Of a stretch of 32,522 nt of DNA, positions 16,588 through 23,611 are shown piece by piece. The DNA comes from Oligoflexia bacterium (GTDB taxonomy: Bacteria > Bdellovibrionota > Bacteriovoracia > Bacteriovoracales > Bacteriovoracaceae): positions 1-32,522 of the forward strand of contig JAAEST010000051.1 of the NCBI GenBank assembly GCA_024229115.1, given 5' to 3'. The position numbers were made by a program, and so were the translations under genes. The notes under the pieces are model-generated. The model saw nothing but the letters and a program-made list of their open reading frames with translations. It was not told where the DNA came from and did not search any database. Numbering within the stretch: position 1 is the stretch's first letter; each line of letters begins with the position of its first letter.

Positions 16588-16824
16588 TCCTTTTTGAAGA
16601 CCAAGTTACATGAAATATTCAAAAGGTCTGAAGTTACTGTCGAGGCAATAGTCCAAAAACTTTTCGATGCCTGTATGACTGATATACATCTTGTTCAAGG
16701 TGAAAATGGAATAAAGTTTATGTCAGGAGGAAACCAGACGAAAGAATTTATAATTAAGAATGATCGAATTGTAGGCATTAGAATGGAGAGTAAACTGCCT
16801 TATTTTGAGGCGATCATGAAGTAA
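16549..16824 (+). pseudogene. Possible gene fragment, unknown
   Basis: An open frame of about 90 codons with no ATG or ribosome binding site at its 5' end. Its sequence (EVTVEAIVQKLFDACMTDIH, LVQGENGIKFMSGGNQTKEF) looks protein-like rather than random. Its first part overlaps the decayed integrase on the other strand. It may be the 3' end of a gene cut at the same deletion that removed the integrase front. It is weakly supported. Confidence 0.3.
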
Positions 16825-16833
16825 TTAGGTTTA

Positions 16834-17730
16834 CTAGACCGTTAGTAATTTATTTACCTTGAAATATAATTGATTCATGAAATTTGGACATATTAATCGA
16901 CAAGATGAAAGCAGCCCTCTAAGCTTTTGTAAATCACTTATATCTATTTTAGAAAGATCTGAGTTTTGACTTATTATTTGGTGAATCTTATGCATCGATT
17001 TGTTTTGAGGAGTAAGTTTTCCATCTTTTGTAATAGCCACACCTGTAACAAGTTTAAACTTAGAAGCGGAGTATGCTTTTTGCTTTTTCTTCTTTGTGAT
17101 TAACTGATTTTTCTTAAGTATTTCTTTTACGTTATTTATAAAGTTTTCTGAAATTGGTTTTGAGCTACTAAAAGTTAGGTCATCAACATACAATGTGAAT
17201 TTAACTCCTTTTGCTCTTGCTAGTTGGTTGATTTCGTTAAATGCCTCTTCATTTGCATAATATGCGATTACATTACTTAAAGGACTACCAGTAGGTACAT
17301 AATCTTCGAAAGTACAAATCTTAGAAAAAATATAAGCGACGTCAGGTGACATCTCAAAACGATCTTTGAATGTTTGAAATAGATTTTTTTGAGTACAACT
17401 TGGGTAAAATTTAGTGATATCTAATTTCCTCATATAACTATTTTCAGCATGAGGTTTGGCGTTATGTACAATCGATCTATTCTTCTTTCCAGCTTTAACA
17501 AAGCCAGGTAAATAAACTCTTGAGAGTAGAATTTTTATCCTGTCATGTACAATTTTTTGCAATCCAAATGGAACTTGAATATTGCGGCCGTTATCTAGTG
17601 TTTTGGTCCAATAGCTGTCATTGCTACTTAGCTTTTTTAACTTACAAGTAGAAACTCCAAGTTTTTTTGCTAAGTCTTTTTTTCGGCCAACTCTATAAAA
17701 TGGGCTTTGTTCAAGTTTATACAGCTTTAT
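16834..17730 (-). CDS. Retron-type reverse transcriptase
   Basis: About 298 aa. It copies part of its own non-coding RNA into msDNA. Retron hallmarks are present: NAKPH (NAxxH, residues 90-94), LDITKFYPS (catalytic Asp104), PTGSPLSN (146-153), catalytic YVDD (181-184) and VTG (228-230). The conserved N-terminus YKLEQSPFYRVGRKKDLAKK lies upstream of the first usual start, a TTG at 17562 that would remove 56 residues. The frame is open back to a stop at 17752 with no ATG, GTG or TTG. GAGGAG at 17738-17743 lies seven bases before an ATA codon at 17730, which I take as the probable start. It overlaps the XRE gene by 14 bases. A defence role is inferred. Confidence 0.88.
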   Translation of the reverse strand: MKLYKLEQSPFYRVGRKKDLAKKLGVSTCKLKKLSSNDSYWTKTLDNGRNIQVPFGLQKIVHDRIKILLSRVYLPGFVKAGKKNRSIVHNAKPHAENSYMRKLDITKFYPSCTQKNLFQTFKDRFEMSPDVAYIFSKICTFEDYVPTGSPLSNVIAYYANEEAFNEINQLARAKGVKFTLYVDDLTFSSSKPISENFINNVKEILKKNQLITKKKKQKAYSASKFKLVTGVAITKDGKLTPQNKSMHKIHQIISQNSDLSKIDISDLQKLRGLLSSCRLICPNFMNQLYFKVNKLLTV

Positions 17731-18031
17731 CGTTAAACTCCTCGAAAAATTTCATTGTTTTCAATAAAAGTTTTTGAAGAGCAAAGCTTTTGTACTCTCC
17801 ATCTTTGTTTGATCCGAGCTTTTCTGAGAAGAAAAGTATTGCTGATGGTTTGATATCAAAAACTTCACCGTATTTTTTTATTAGGTTCATGTTAGGGATC
17901 TTGTGGCCTTTCTCTATTTCCGATAAATAGCTTCTAGATACCTCAAGCTTTTCAGCCAAGTCTTTTTGACTTAAATCATTAAAAACTCTTATTAATCGTA
18001 ATGACTCGGATAAGTATTTATCAGTTTCCAT
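17717..18031 (-). CDS. XRE-family helix-turn-helix regulator of the retron operon
   Basis: 104 aa from the ATG at 18031, which has AAGGAGG five bases upstream; a GTG ten codons earlier is less likely. The HTH_3 domain spans residues ~11-65: LRLIRVFNDLSQKDLAEKLE, then VSRSYLSEIEKGHKIP. A short helical tail ends in FEEFNDKAV, and the coding of its last codons also provides the ribosome binding site of the RT gene. It may repress the retron promoter, which contains a palindrome, or act as the retron's effector, as HTH proteins do in some retron types. Both are inferences. Confidence 0.85.
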   Translation of the reverse strand: METDKYLSESLRLIRVFNDLSQKDLAEKLEVSRSYLSEIEKGHKIPNMNLIKKYGEVFDIKPSAILFFSEKLGSNKDGEYKSFALQKLLLKTMKFFEEFNDKAV

Positions 18032-18066
18032 TACGTCCTCCTTTGAAAAAGAAAGAGCCACATGAT

Positions 18067-18219
18067 CTACTCCTCAAGAAAAAAGCCTAGGACCTTAAAG
18101 ATCAACTTAAAGACAATTTGTTTGCCTATAAAGCCGAGAGCTTTTTTTAGCAATCTTGGCAATCTGAGTTTCGTAGGTTGTTTAATCGGAATTCTTTTTT
18201 CGTCAATTTTGTCTGACAT
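18067..18219 (-). CDS. 50-codon ORF between the retron RNA and the XRE gene
   Basis: A 50-aa reading frame starts at an ATG with an excellent ribosome binding site (AAGGAG, six bases upstream) and ends 35 bases before the XRE start. The product is basic and amphipathic: MSDKIDEKRIPIKQPTKLR, then LPRLLKKALGFIGKQ and LIFKVLGFFLEE. The C-terminal half looks like a membrane-active or membrane-associated helix. It is cotranscribed with the XRE and RT genes. It could be the toxic or effector part of the retron, or a leader peptide. No homologue comes to mind. Confidence 0.6.
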   Translation of the reverse strand: MSDKIDEKRIPIKQPTKLRLPRLLKKALGFIGKQIVFKLIFKVLGFFLEE

Positions 18220-18269
18220 TTTATTCTCCTTCTGGAACAAGTGAGACCATTCTCACCGTCACGTTTTCC

Positions 18270-18473
18270 AAAAGGTGGTCATCAAACAACCTAATACATG
18301 TAGCCCTATTTCGTGAGCCCGCCGTTCACGGCGGCGGGCTCACTTCCCGCGGGATCGTCCCTAGGAGATAGCTCCAGAGGAATGTAACCCGGAAGGATCT
18401 TTGAGCTTAAAATAAGCTCGCGAGTGACAAGCACTCAAATAGTTCGTGATAAGACCATTCATGAACTCCTGTC
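18270..18473 (-). ncRNA. Candidate retron msr-msd RNA
   Basis: A ~200-base structured, comparatively GC-rich stretch directly downstream of the promoter and upstream of the retron genes. A very stable 12-bp stem, GTGAGCCCGCCG/CGGCGGGCTCAC with a 7-base loop (18313-18343), fits the msd hairpin. Smaller hairpins closer to the 5' end (GAGTG/CACTC, GAGCTT/AAGCTC) fit msr. TGGTCTTATCA (18447-18457) near the 5' end can pair with TGATGACCA (18276-18284) near the 3' end, like the a1/a2 repeats that frame retron RNAs. I do not see a clear branch-point AGC after a1, so the exact ends are uncertain. Confidence 0.65.
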
Positions 18474-18477
18474 TTTA

Positions 18478-18506
18478 AATATATGACAAAAGCATATATT
18501 TGTCAA
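18478..18506 (-). promoter_or_regulatory. Strong promoter of the retron operon, containing a palindrome
   Basis: On the minus strand, TTGACA (18501-18506), a 17-base spacer and TATATT (18478-18483) make a near-consensus sigma-70 promoter. Transcription should start near 18472, at the 5' end of the msr candidate. A perfect inverted repeat TGACAAA/TTTGTCA with an 8-base spacer (18484-18505) overlaps the -35 box and spacer. It is a good candidate operator for the XRE protein. Confidence 0.75.
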
Positions 18507-18533
18507 TCAATGTTTCGTTAATTCTTATCAAAG

Positions 18534-18548
18534 TTCGCAAATAGCGAA
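18534..18548. promoter_or_regulatory. Palindrome upstream of the methyltransferase gene
   Basis: TTCGC-AAATA-GCGAA lies in the divergent promoter region between the retron and the methyltransferase gene, just ahead of TATACT at 18550-18555, which may be a -10 box. It is a possible operator, but no matching regulator can be assigned. Confidence 0.35.
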
Positions 18549-18628
18549 TTATACTGCGTAAGGTACTGAAAATATATGAGTTGAAAATATATCTAAGGCG
18601 GTTAGGCCTAAATTTCGATAAGATTTTT

Positions 18629-21307
18629 ATGGGAAAAACTGCAAAAAACAAATTTGATAAATACGACTTTATATATTCTCAATTGGAAGAAACAACAAAA
18701 GAAGATGAGGTCAGATTAATTCTTTCGGATGCATTAGGTATTTCATTATTTTTAAAATTAATTGGATCCACAGATGGTTTTTGGAATGGAAATTTATTTG
18801 AATTTAAATATGACAAAAAATTTCGTGGCAGCTCTAGGTGGAATAGATCAGCATATGCAACCTTAGCACAGGGAATTTTTTATTGTCGTAAAATACTGAA
18901 CTATGAAATTGAAGATGTTGAGGAACTTCCACATACCATCGTGGTACTCGATAAAAGTGGTGGGTTTTTTGTGAAAACTGAAGATATTGATGCAATCCTA
19001 TGCCTCAACCCAGATAGTTTTTCCACATCTATTGAAGCATTAAAAGATGGGTTACAATTATTGTTAGGTAATGATTACAAACAGATAGTGAGGGATTGTA
19101 ACTTTTCATGGTCAACACCTCCGTCTTCTCAGGATGAGGGTTTAGTAAAGATGCTTCAGCAATCAAATCTATTAGAAAAAATAAATTACTATGATTTTTC
19201 CAAGGCTGGTCAACTTCAGCTTTTCTTAGAGACCATAAAAGATTCAGAAGGAAAAATTCCACAAATTCCAATTACTAAAAATAACTTTATCCCTATATAT
19301 GAAAAATGGTTTTCTGCATTTGCACCTGCCGATGCTTCAAAAAGAGATTGGGCTGACAAATACATTATGGATTTAAGGTTACAATATAATTTGAATCAAA
19401 GAACTGGAGAGTTAGTTTCTGAGCATAACTCTTTTGATGTACCAGTTGATAGGTATAAGAGCTTTTGGAAACTATACAGGAGACCACCTGAGGATTCTGT
19501 AGATAAATTTATTGCAACTAATAAAGATCTACTTTTTGATGTTTATGATCAGAACAATCATGGCGATTTTTATACACCATTAAGAGTCGCAGATATGGCT
19601 CAATCAATTATTTTTAAGTACATAGATGACTCAAACAAAAAAAGAGTATGGTGGGATCCCGCTGCGGGCGGCGGAAATTTATTTTTCAAGTTTACTGGAC
19701 CTAATAAAGTCATTTTGACAACAAAGTTTGATAATGATGTAGACGGTCTGAAGTCAAATATTTCTGTAAATTCTGATCATGTAATGCAATTAGATTTTGT
19801 TCAAGACCTCGTTGAGAAGGATATGCTCCATATTGATAAGTGGAAAAAAATTGAAAAGATGACAAAAGGAGCTAATGAAATTGTATTTTTTATGAACCCT
19901 CCTTTTGATGATCAAGCTGAAAGTAGAGGGGAAAATCAAAGCTTACCAGTAGGTTTTTTTGATGATTGCGATACAACTGATGTGACGGCTCGTTCGTTGA
20001 GAGCAATGCACACTAGATTTTTATATAGAATTCAATCACTTGCCAGAAGAATGAATAAAAAAGTTTGGGTTGCTGTTTTCTCTAAAACGGGATGGATCGT
20101 TGGACCAGACTCTAAGAGTTTTTTTAAGAATTGGTCATCTGACTTCAGATATAAAGATGGATTTATTATATCTTCAAAAGTGTTTAATGGTGTGAAAGCT
20201 GAGTGGCCATGTATTTTTTCATTATGGGAATTCTGTGAAAGACAAGTTGATGAAATAGAATCTTACAGCCCAAAATCTCTTGATGTTTTTGATAAAAATT
20301 ATAATTATGTTGGTAAAAAAACAATAATTCCATTCTCGGAGAGTTTCAAAAGAATGTCCGATATTGCGAAACTTGATAAAAAACTTAAAAAAGAACTAAC
20401 GTTTGTACCTGCAGTTCCATTACAAAATGAATTCGAAGTAGCTGAAAAAGTTTACGAAGATAAGCTACCTAAAGATGCACTTGGATATATAAGAATTGTT
20501 GCTAATGATGTTTATAATAGTGCTAAAAGGGTACAGATAACGAGCTCTATATTTGGACCAAGTAACCATAATGGTTCTCCAATAATAGATTCAAATTTTG
20601 TAGAGGCTTTAGCCGTCTACGGGATTAGAAAATGTGTTCGTAAAACATGGCTTAATGATAAGGATGAGTTTTATATTCCTTCAAGTTTATCTGCAGCTCA
20701 CGAGAAACTAATTCAAAAAGCTGCAATCTTCGCCTTAATAGATGGGGCTTACGCTTCAAGTATGAAAGGACTTAAATACAAGGGAAAATCCTATTCATTT
20801 AGAAATCAATTCTTTATTTGTTCTAATCTAGAAATAAGAAGCTGGGGATCAAAAGATCATAATTTTGAAGACTCTCATGCTTTTAATTGGATTAAGAAAA
20901 ATCGTAGTAAATTTACTAAACAAGAACTAAATGCAATTGATGTAACTAAGAAATTAATAAAAGAGTCATTTAAGAATAATGTTCGTTCTAAGGGTGATAC
21001 AAAAAGGCAAATCAAAAGAGGGGATGCTGGAATCCGTCAGTTGATAAATGGATTGTTTGAGTTTGATGGAGCTAAGTTACCTCAAAAACTTTTAGATACA
21101 TACAGTGAGTATCAAAAAACAAAAGAAGCCTTAAGAGAAAGTCTTGAGAAGGATGTCTACAAACTTATGGTAATTCTTCCTTTTGAGGAGAGCAGTGATT
21201 TTGGTCCTGCAAAAAAGACTAGTAAAAAAGCTCTTAAAGGAGCTGCTGAGAGGTTGCAAAAAGCTGTTCCAAAGAAAAAGAAATCAACAAAAAAGAAAAA
21301 AGCTTAG
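18629..21307 (+). CDS. Type IIG-like N6-adenine DNA methyltransferase with an N-terminal PD-(D/E)XK-like motif
   Basis: 892 aa from the ATG at 18629; a TTG start at 18581 is also possible. Near residues 49-60, DGFWNGNLFEFK (D-x8-E-x-K), followed by AYATLAQGIFYCRK, resembles the nuclease motif of MmeI-type single-chain enzymes (DxFWxGxLLxExK). Methyltransferase motifs follow: DFYTPLRVADMA (motif X region), WWDPAAGGGNLFF (motif I, ~343-350) and MNPPF (motif IV, ~423-426). The NPPF form indicates adenine N6 methylation. The C-terminal ~350 residues may recognise DNA, and the extreme end is a Lys-rich tail. It would cut and methylate DNA alone as a restriction system, divergent from the retron. 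The cleavage activity is inferred from the motif only. Confidence 0.7.
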   Translation: MGKTAKNKFDKYDFIYSQLEETTKEDEVRLILSDALGISLFLKLIGSTDGFWNGNLFEFKYDKKFRGSSRWNRSAYATLAQGIFYCRKILNYEIEDVEELPHTIVVLDKSGGFFVKTEDIDAILCLNPDSFSTSIEALKDGLQLLLGNDYKQIVRDCNFSWSTPPSSQDEGLVKMLQQSNLLEKINYYDFSKAGQLQLFLETIKDSEGKIPQIPITKNNFIPIYEKWFSAFAPADASKRDWADKYIMDLRLQYNLNQRTGELVSEHNSFDVPVDRYKSFWKLYRRPPEDSVDKFIATNKDLLFDVYDQNNHGDFYTPLRVADMAQSIIFKYIDDSNKKRVWWDPAAGGGNLFFKFTGPNKVILTTKFDNDVDGLKSNISVNSDHVMQLDFVQDLVEKDMLHIDKWKKIEKMTKGANEIVFFMNPPFDDQAESRGENQSLPVGFFDDCDTTDVTARSLRAMHTRFLYRIQSLARRMNKKVWVAVFSKTGWIVGPDSKSFFKNWSSDFRYKDGFIISSKVFNGVKAEWPCIFSLWEFCERQVDEIESYSPKSLDVFDKNYNYVGKKTIIPFSESFKRMSDIAKLDKKLKKELTFVPAVPLQNEFEVAEKVYEDKLPKDALGYIRIVANDVYNSAKRVQITSSIFGPSNHNGSPIIDSNFVEALAVYGIRKCVRKTWLNDKDEFYIPSSLSAAHEKLIQKAAIFALIDGAYASSMKGLKYKGKSYSFRNQFFICSNLEIRSWGSKDHNFEDSHAFNWIKKNRSKFTKQELNAIDVTKKLIKESFKNNVRSKGDTKRQIKRGDAGIRQLINGLFEFDGAKLPQKLLDTYSEYQKTKEALRESLEKDVYKLMVILPFEESSDFGPAKKTSKKALKGAAERLQKAVPKKKKSTKKKKA

Positions 21308-21507
21308 AATAGTCTTACGACGTTACTTGGCATGTAGGTTTTGTAATAGATATTCAATAGAGCATCTCTTTTAGTTTCAAGCTCAGAGACCTGAAATTCA
21401 TCAAGATCAATTAAATCAGAATTGTAAGCTTCGATAGTAGAAGAAACTTCATTCATTTCAGATATTAGCTGTGCTTCACTCATATCTCTTATTAACTTTG
21501 TAGTCAT
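21304..21507 (-). CDS. Small helical acidic protein, unknown function
   Basis: 67 aa from the ATG at 21507, or 59 aa from a second ATG eight codons in; neither has a good ribosome binding site. The sequence (MSEAQLISEMNEVSSTIEAY, then EFQVSELETKRDALL) predicts two helices able to form a coiled coil. It converges on the large methyltransferase gene with a 4-base overlap. It could be an antitoxin-like or accessory protein; no family is recognised. Confidence 0.45.
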   Translation of the reverse strand: MTTKLIRDMSEAQLISEMNEVSSTIEAYNSDLIDLDEFQVSELETKRDALLNIYYKTYMPSNVVRLF

Positions 21508-21547
21508 TATGAGTCAATATGCTTAGAAAAAAGGTCACATTTAAGTT

Positions 21548-21628
21548 GCTCAATAATTTTTATGTTGTTAATAAAGTCTTAAAAATGCAGCATCGTCGTT
21601 GCTCAGTAAGTCTTTAAAATTATTGAGC
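21548..21628. repeat. 13-bp perfect inverted repeat with an internal direct repeat
   Basis: GCTCAATAATTTT (21548-21560) and AAAATTATTGAGC (21616-21628) are exact complements separated by 55 bases. Inside, TTGCTCAGTAA repeats the start of the left arm (TTGCTCAATAA). The whole 21508-21694 gap has no gene. AAGGTCACAT, similar to repeats at 23.45 kb, lies just to the left. Confidence 0.55.
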
Positions 21629-21694
21629 TTGTAATGGCAAGTTGGTCGTGGTTAGCCAAGCATGGTTTCTCTAATATCACTATCGTGTTTAAGG

Positions 21695-22177
21695 TCATTT
21701 ATTTTTTGCTATTTTAGAATATCTCCAGATAAAGCCTCCTGCTTTCGCTCTCTGCCCATTACAAACCATACTAATGTTTGAACTATTTATTTTCATCTTT
21801 CTTGAAGCATCTGAAATCGAGATAAATGTTTTTAAAACTTCTTTAGAATTTGGATCTATCATATCTACAGCTTTCCGTTTTGCCTGAGTCGATTTTTCAA
21901 TACCACATAATGGACAAGCTGTTGCACTTTTACTTGCAGTTCTTTTCTCTATCCCAGCTTTGTAAGAGTTATCGCAAGTTGGGCATAACCACCATGCTTT
22001 GTGGCTTGAGCCTGGCTGAAAATGCTCAGGTCTCTGAGAGCCATTTTTTAGATGATCCCACTCTTTGGCTATGTTTGGGTGAAGATATTTCAAAGACTTT
22101 GTTTTAAGGTCTGTTTTGTATTTTAAGATTTTAGCTCTATCTCTATTGATATTTACATCTCTATTATTACTCATCAT
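21695..22177 (-). CDS. Zinc-ribbon (DUF4379-like) protein with a NUMOD1-like DNA-binding C-terminus
   Basis: 160 aa. Residues ~33-92 form one zinc-ribbon unit: HPNIAKEWDHLKNG, KAWWLCPTCDNSYKAGI and ATACPLCG, with four cysteines as CxxC pairs. Residues ~104-155 (DPNSKEVLKTFISISDASRK, NSSNISMVCNGQ, AGGFIWRY) match the NUMOD1 helix-turn-helix that accompanies homing endonucleases. There is no nuclease domain here, so it is probably a DNA-binding partner of the nuclease encoded just upstream. Its ATG directly abuts that gene's TGA, which implies coupled translation because its own ribosome binding site is poor. Confidence 0.7.
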   Translation of the reverse strand: MMSNNRDVNINRDRAKILKYKTDLKTKSLKYLHPNIAKEWDHLKNGSQRPEHFQPGSSHKAWWLCPTCDNSYKAGIEKRTASKSATACPLCGIEKSTQAKRKAVDMIDPNSKEVLKTFISISDASRKMKINSSNISMVCNGQRAKAGGFIWRYSKIAKNK

Positions 22178-23386
22178 TCATTTTCTAGAAAAATCAATAT
22201 ATTTGAGAAGATCTTCAATCATTCGTTCCAAGTTTTTAGGCTCGTACATTTTTTCAGTGCTAAACATCACATCAGCTATGTTAGATGAAATCTCAGGCAT
22301 TTTCTCTCTGAGTCTAATAAGTTTTATTCCTCGTTCTTTGCATATTTGGTATTTACGCTCTTCTCGCTTTAACGTGTTCTTTTTGTGCCAAGCCTCACCA
22401 TCATACTCGATGGCGACTTTAATTGATGGAATATAAATATCTAATTCCATGCGATCGAGAAAATTAGCATTAAATCTATTTAGAGTATCAGGATATAGTT
22501 TTTTTACATAGAAATAGGTAGCTTGTTCTGCAAATGAGGTTTGTCTGCCTTCATTACATTTGGGGCATTCTGTTCCATGGCTTCTATGCAGAATGCTAGC
22601 TTTGTATTCATGCTTGTTTGGGCAAAGCCACCATACCTTTTTCCCGCTTCCATAAGTAACTTCACTTGGTTTTAAATCTTTATTTTTTGTAGGATGCCAC
22701 TCTTTGGCGAGGTAGGGGTGTGTCGTTTTGAGATCATTTTTCTTCGCAATAATTACTTTGTTTGCGCAGGCTGGACATCCTCTTCCAAGCGATGTTCTAT
22801 TGCTAATCTTGGTTGACCAGCTGTGATCACAAGTATTGCATGACCACCAGGCAGACTTGTTAGAGTGTGGTGAAAAGGAACTCGGAAGCTTATTACCATT
22901 TTTTGTTTTATGCCATTCTCTAGCTATGTTTGGATATTCTGCTTGAAGGTTCTTTTTTTGAAGTTTCTTATTTTTTTTACATCGAGTGCAGCCATTGTAA
23001 CTTTTTATGCTCTTCTTTATTTTCTGGCTACAGACATGGCACTTCCAGTTCACGATAAATCGAGAGCCTTTTGGAAACATTTTTGGAGTTAGTTTTGCAT
23101 TTTCTTTTTTTGACCAATCTTTTGCTATTTCTGGGTGTGTTGTAAAAATACTTTTATTTACATCGAAGTCTAGTCTGCGCCTTGCTGAACATTTTCGACA
23201 GCAACTTCCCTTAATAGCTCTATGGTATATACTCGTTTGCCACTCGTGATTGCAAAGTGAACATATCCACCAAGCTACTTTGTTACTTGTTAATGAAAGC
23301 TCAAATGGATCAAGAACTTGATTTTTTTCAAAATCCCATTCTTCTATTAAATTTTCTTTGTTTATTAAAGAGTTCTTAGCTTTCAT
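22178..23386 (-). CDS. Four zinc-ribbon (DUF4379-like) repeats fused to a Vsr/PD-(D/E)XK-like nuclease
   Basis: 402 aa. Four repeats of about 55-60 residues each begin with an EW or DW element (IAREWHKTKNG, LAKEWHPTKNKDLKPSE) and carry WWxC..C...C..C cysteine clusters (AWWSCNTCDHSW, GCPACA). From residue ~285 a nuclease-like domain follows: SFAEQATYFYV, RMELDIYIPSIKVAIEYDG, AWH, and KERGIKLIRLRE. This is the D...E-x-Y-D-G arrangement of Vsr-like and DUF559-like endonucleases. The zinc ribbons probably read DNA and the C-terminus cuts it. With the NUMOD1-like partner it makes a two-gene unit, either a restriction/defence system or a mobile endonuclease. Confidence 0.75.
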   Translation of the reverse strand: MKAKNSLINKENLIEEWDFEKNQVLDPFELSLTSNKVAWWICSLCNHEWQTSIYHRAIKGSCCRKCSARRRLDFDVNKSIFTTHPEIAKDWSKKENAKLTPKMFPKGSRFIVNWKCHVCSQKIKKSIKSYNGCTRCKKNKKLQKKNLQAEYPNIAREWHKTKNGNKLPSSFSPHSNKSAWWSCNTCDHSWSTKISNRTSLGRGCPACANKVIIAKKNDLKTTHPYLAKEWHPTKNKDLKPSEVTYGSGKKVWWLCPNKHEYKASILHRSHGTECPKCNEGRQTSFAEQATYFYVKKLYPDTLNRFNANFLDRMELDIYIPSIKVAIEYDGEAWHKKNTLKREERKYQICKERGIKLIRLREKMPEISSNIADVMFSTEKMYEPKNLERMIEDLLKYIDFSRK

Positions 23387-23453
23387 TTCTCTATTTGTCC
23401 ATCTTCATGGACTCCTTCCAAATGATTCATAGCATATTATGGCCAGAAATTCG

Positions 23454-23473
23454 AGGTCACATAAAGGTCACAC
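23454..23473. repeat. Tandem AGGTCACA repeats, possible integrase arm sites
   Basis: AGGTCACA occurs at 23454-23461 and again 11 bases later as AAGGTCACAC. A third copy, AAGGTCACAT, is at 21531-21540. Short direct repeats of about this length and one-turn spacing are typical arm-type binding sites of tyrosine recombinases. The assignment is tentative. Confidence 0.35.
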
Positions 23474-23582
23474 TCAGGCAGCAAGTAGAGTTATGGAGTG
23501 TAATTTTGTGAAACTTAGAACGAGAAGCTTGGATTAAGTACTGAAAACTGTGTTGTTAATAAAATCAAAAATTTAGAAATAA

Positions 23583-23610
23583 AAAAGCCCTTTCACAAAA
23601 AAGGGCTTTT
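23583..23610. terminator. Bidirectional rho-independent terminator
   Basis: Perfect 11-bp stem AAAAGCCCTTT/AAAGGGCTTTT with a 6-base loop (CACAAA), A-rich on the left and T-rich on the right. It can stop transcripts from either side; it probably separates the integrase transcript from the nuclease-pair promoter. Confidence 0.85.
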
Positions 23611-23611
23611 T

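Noticed and set aside
18062-18244. 60-codon plus-strand ORF opposite the retron leader
   Set aside because: It has no ribosome binding site and mirrors the 50-codon minus-strand ORF, which has an excellent one.
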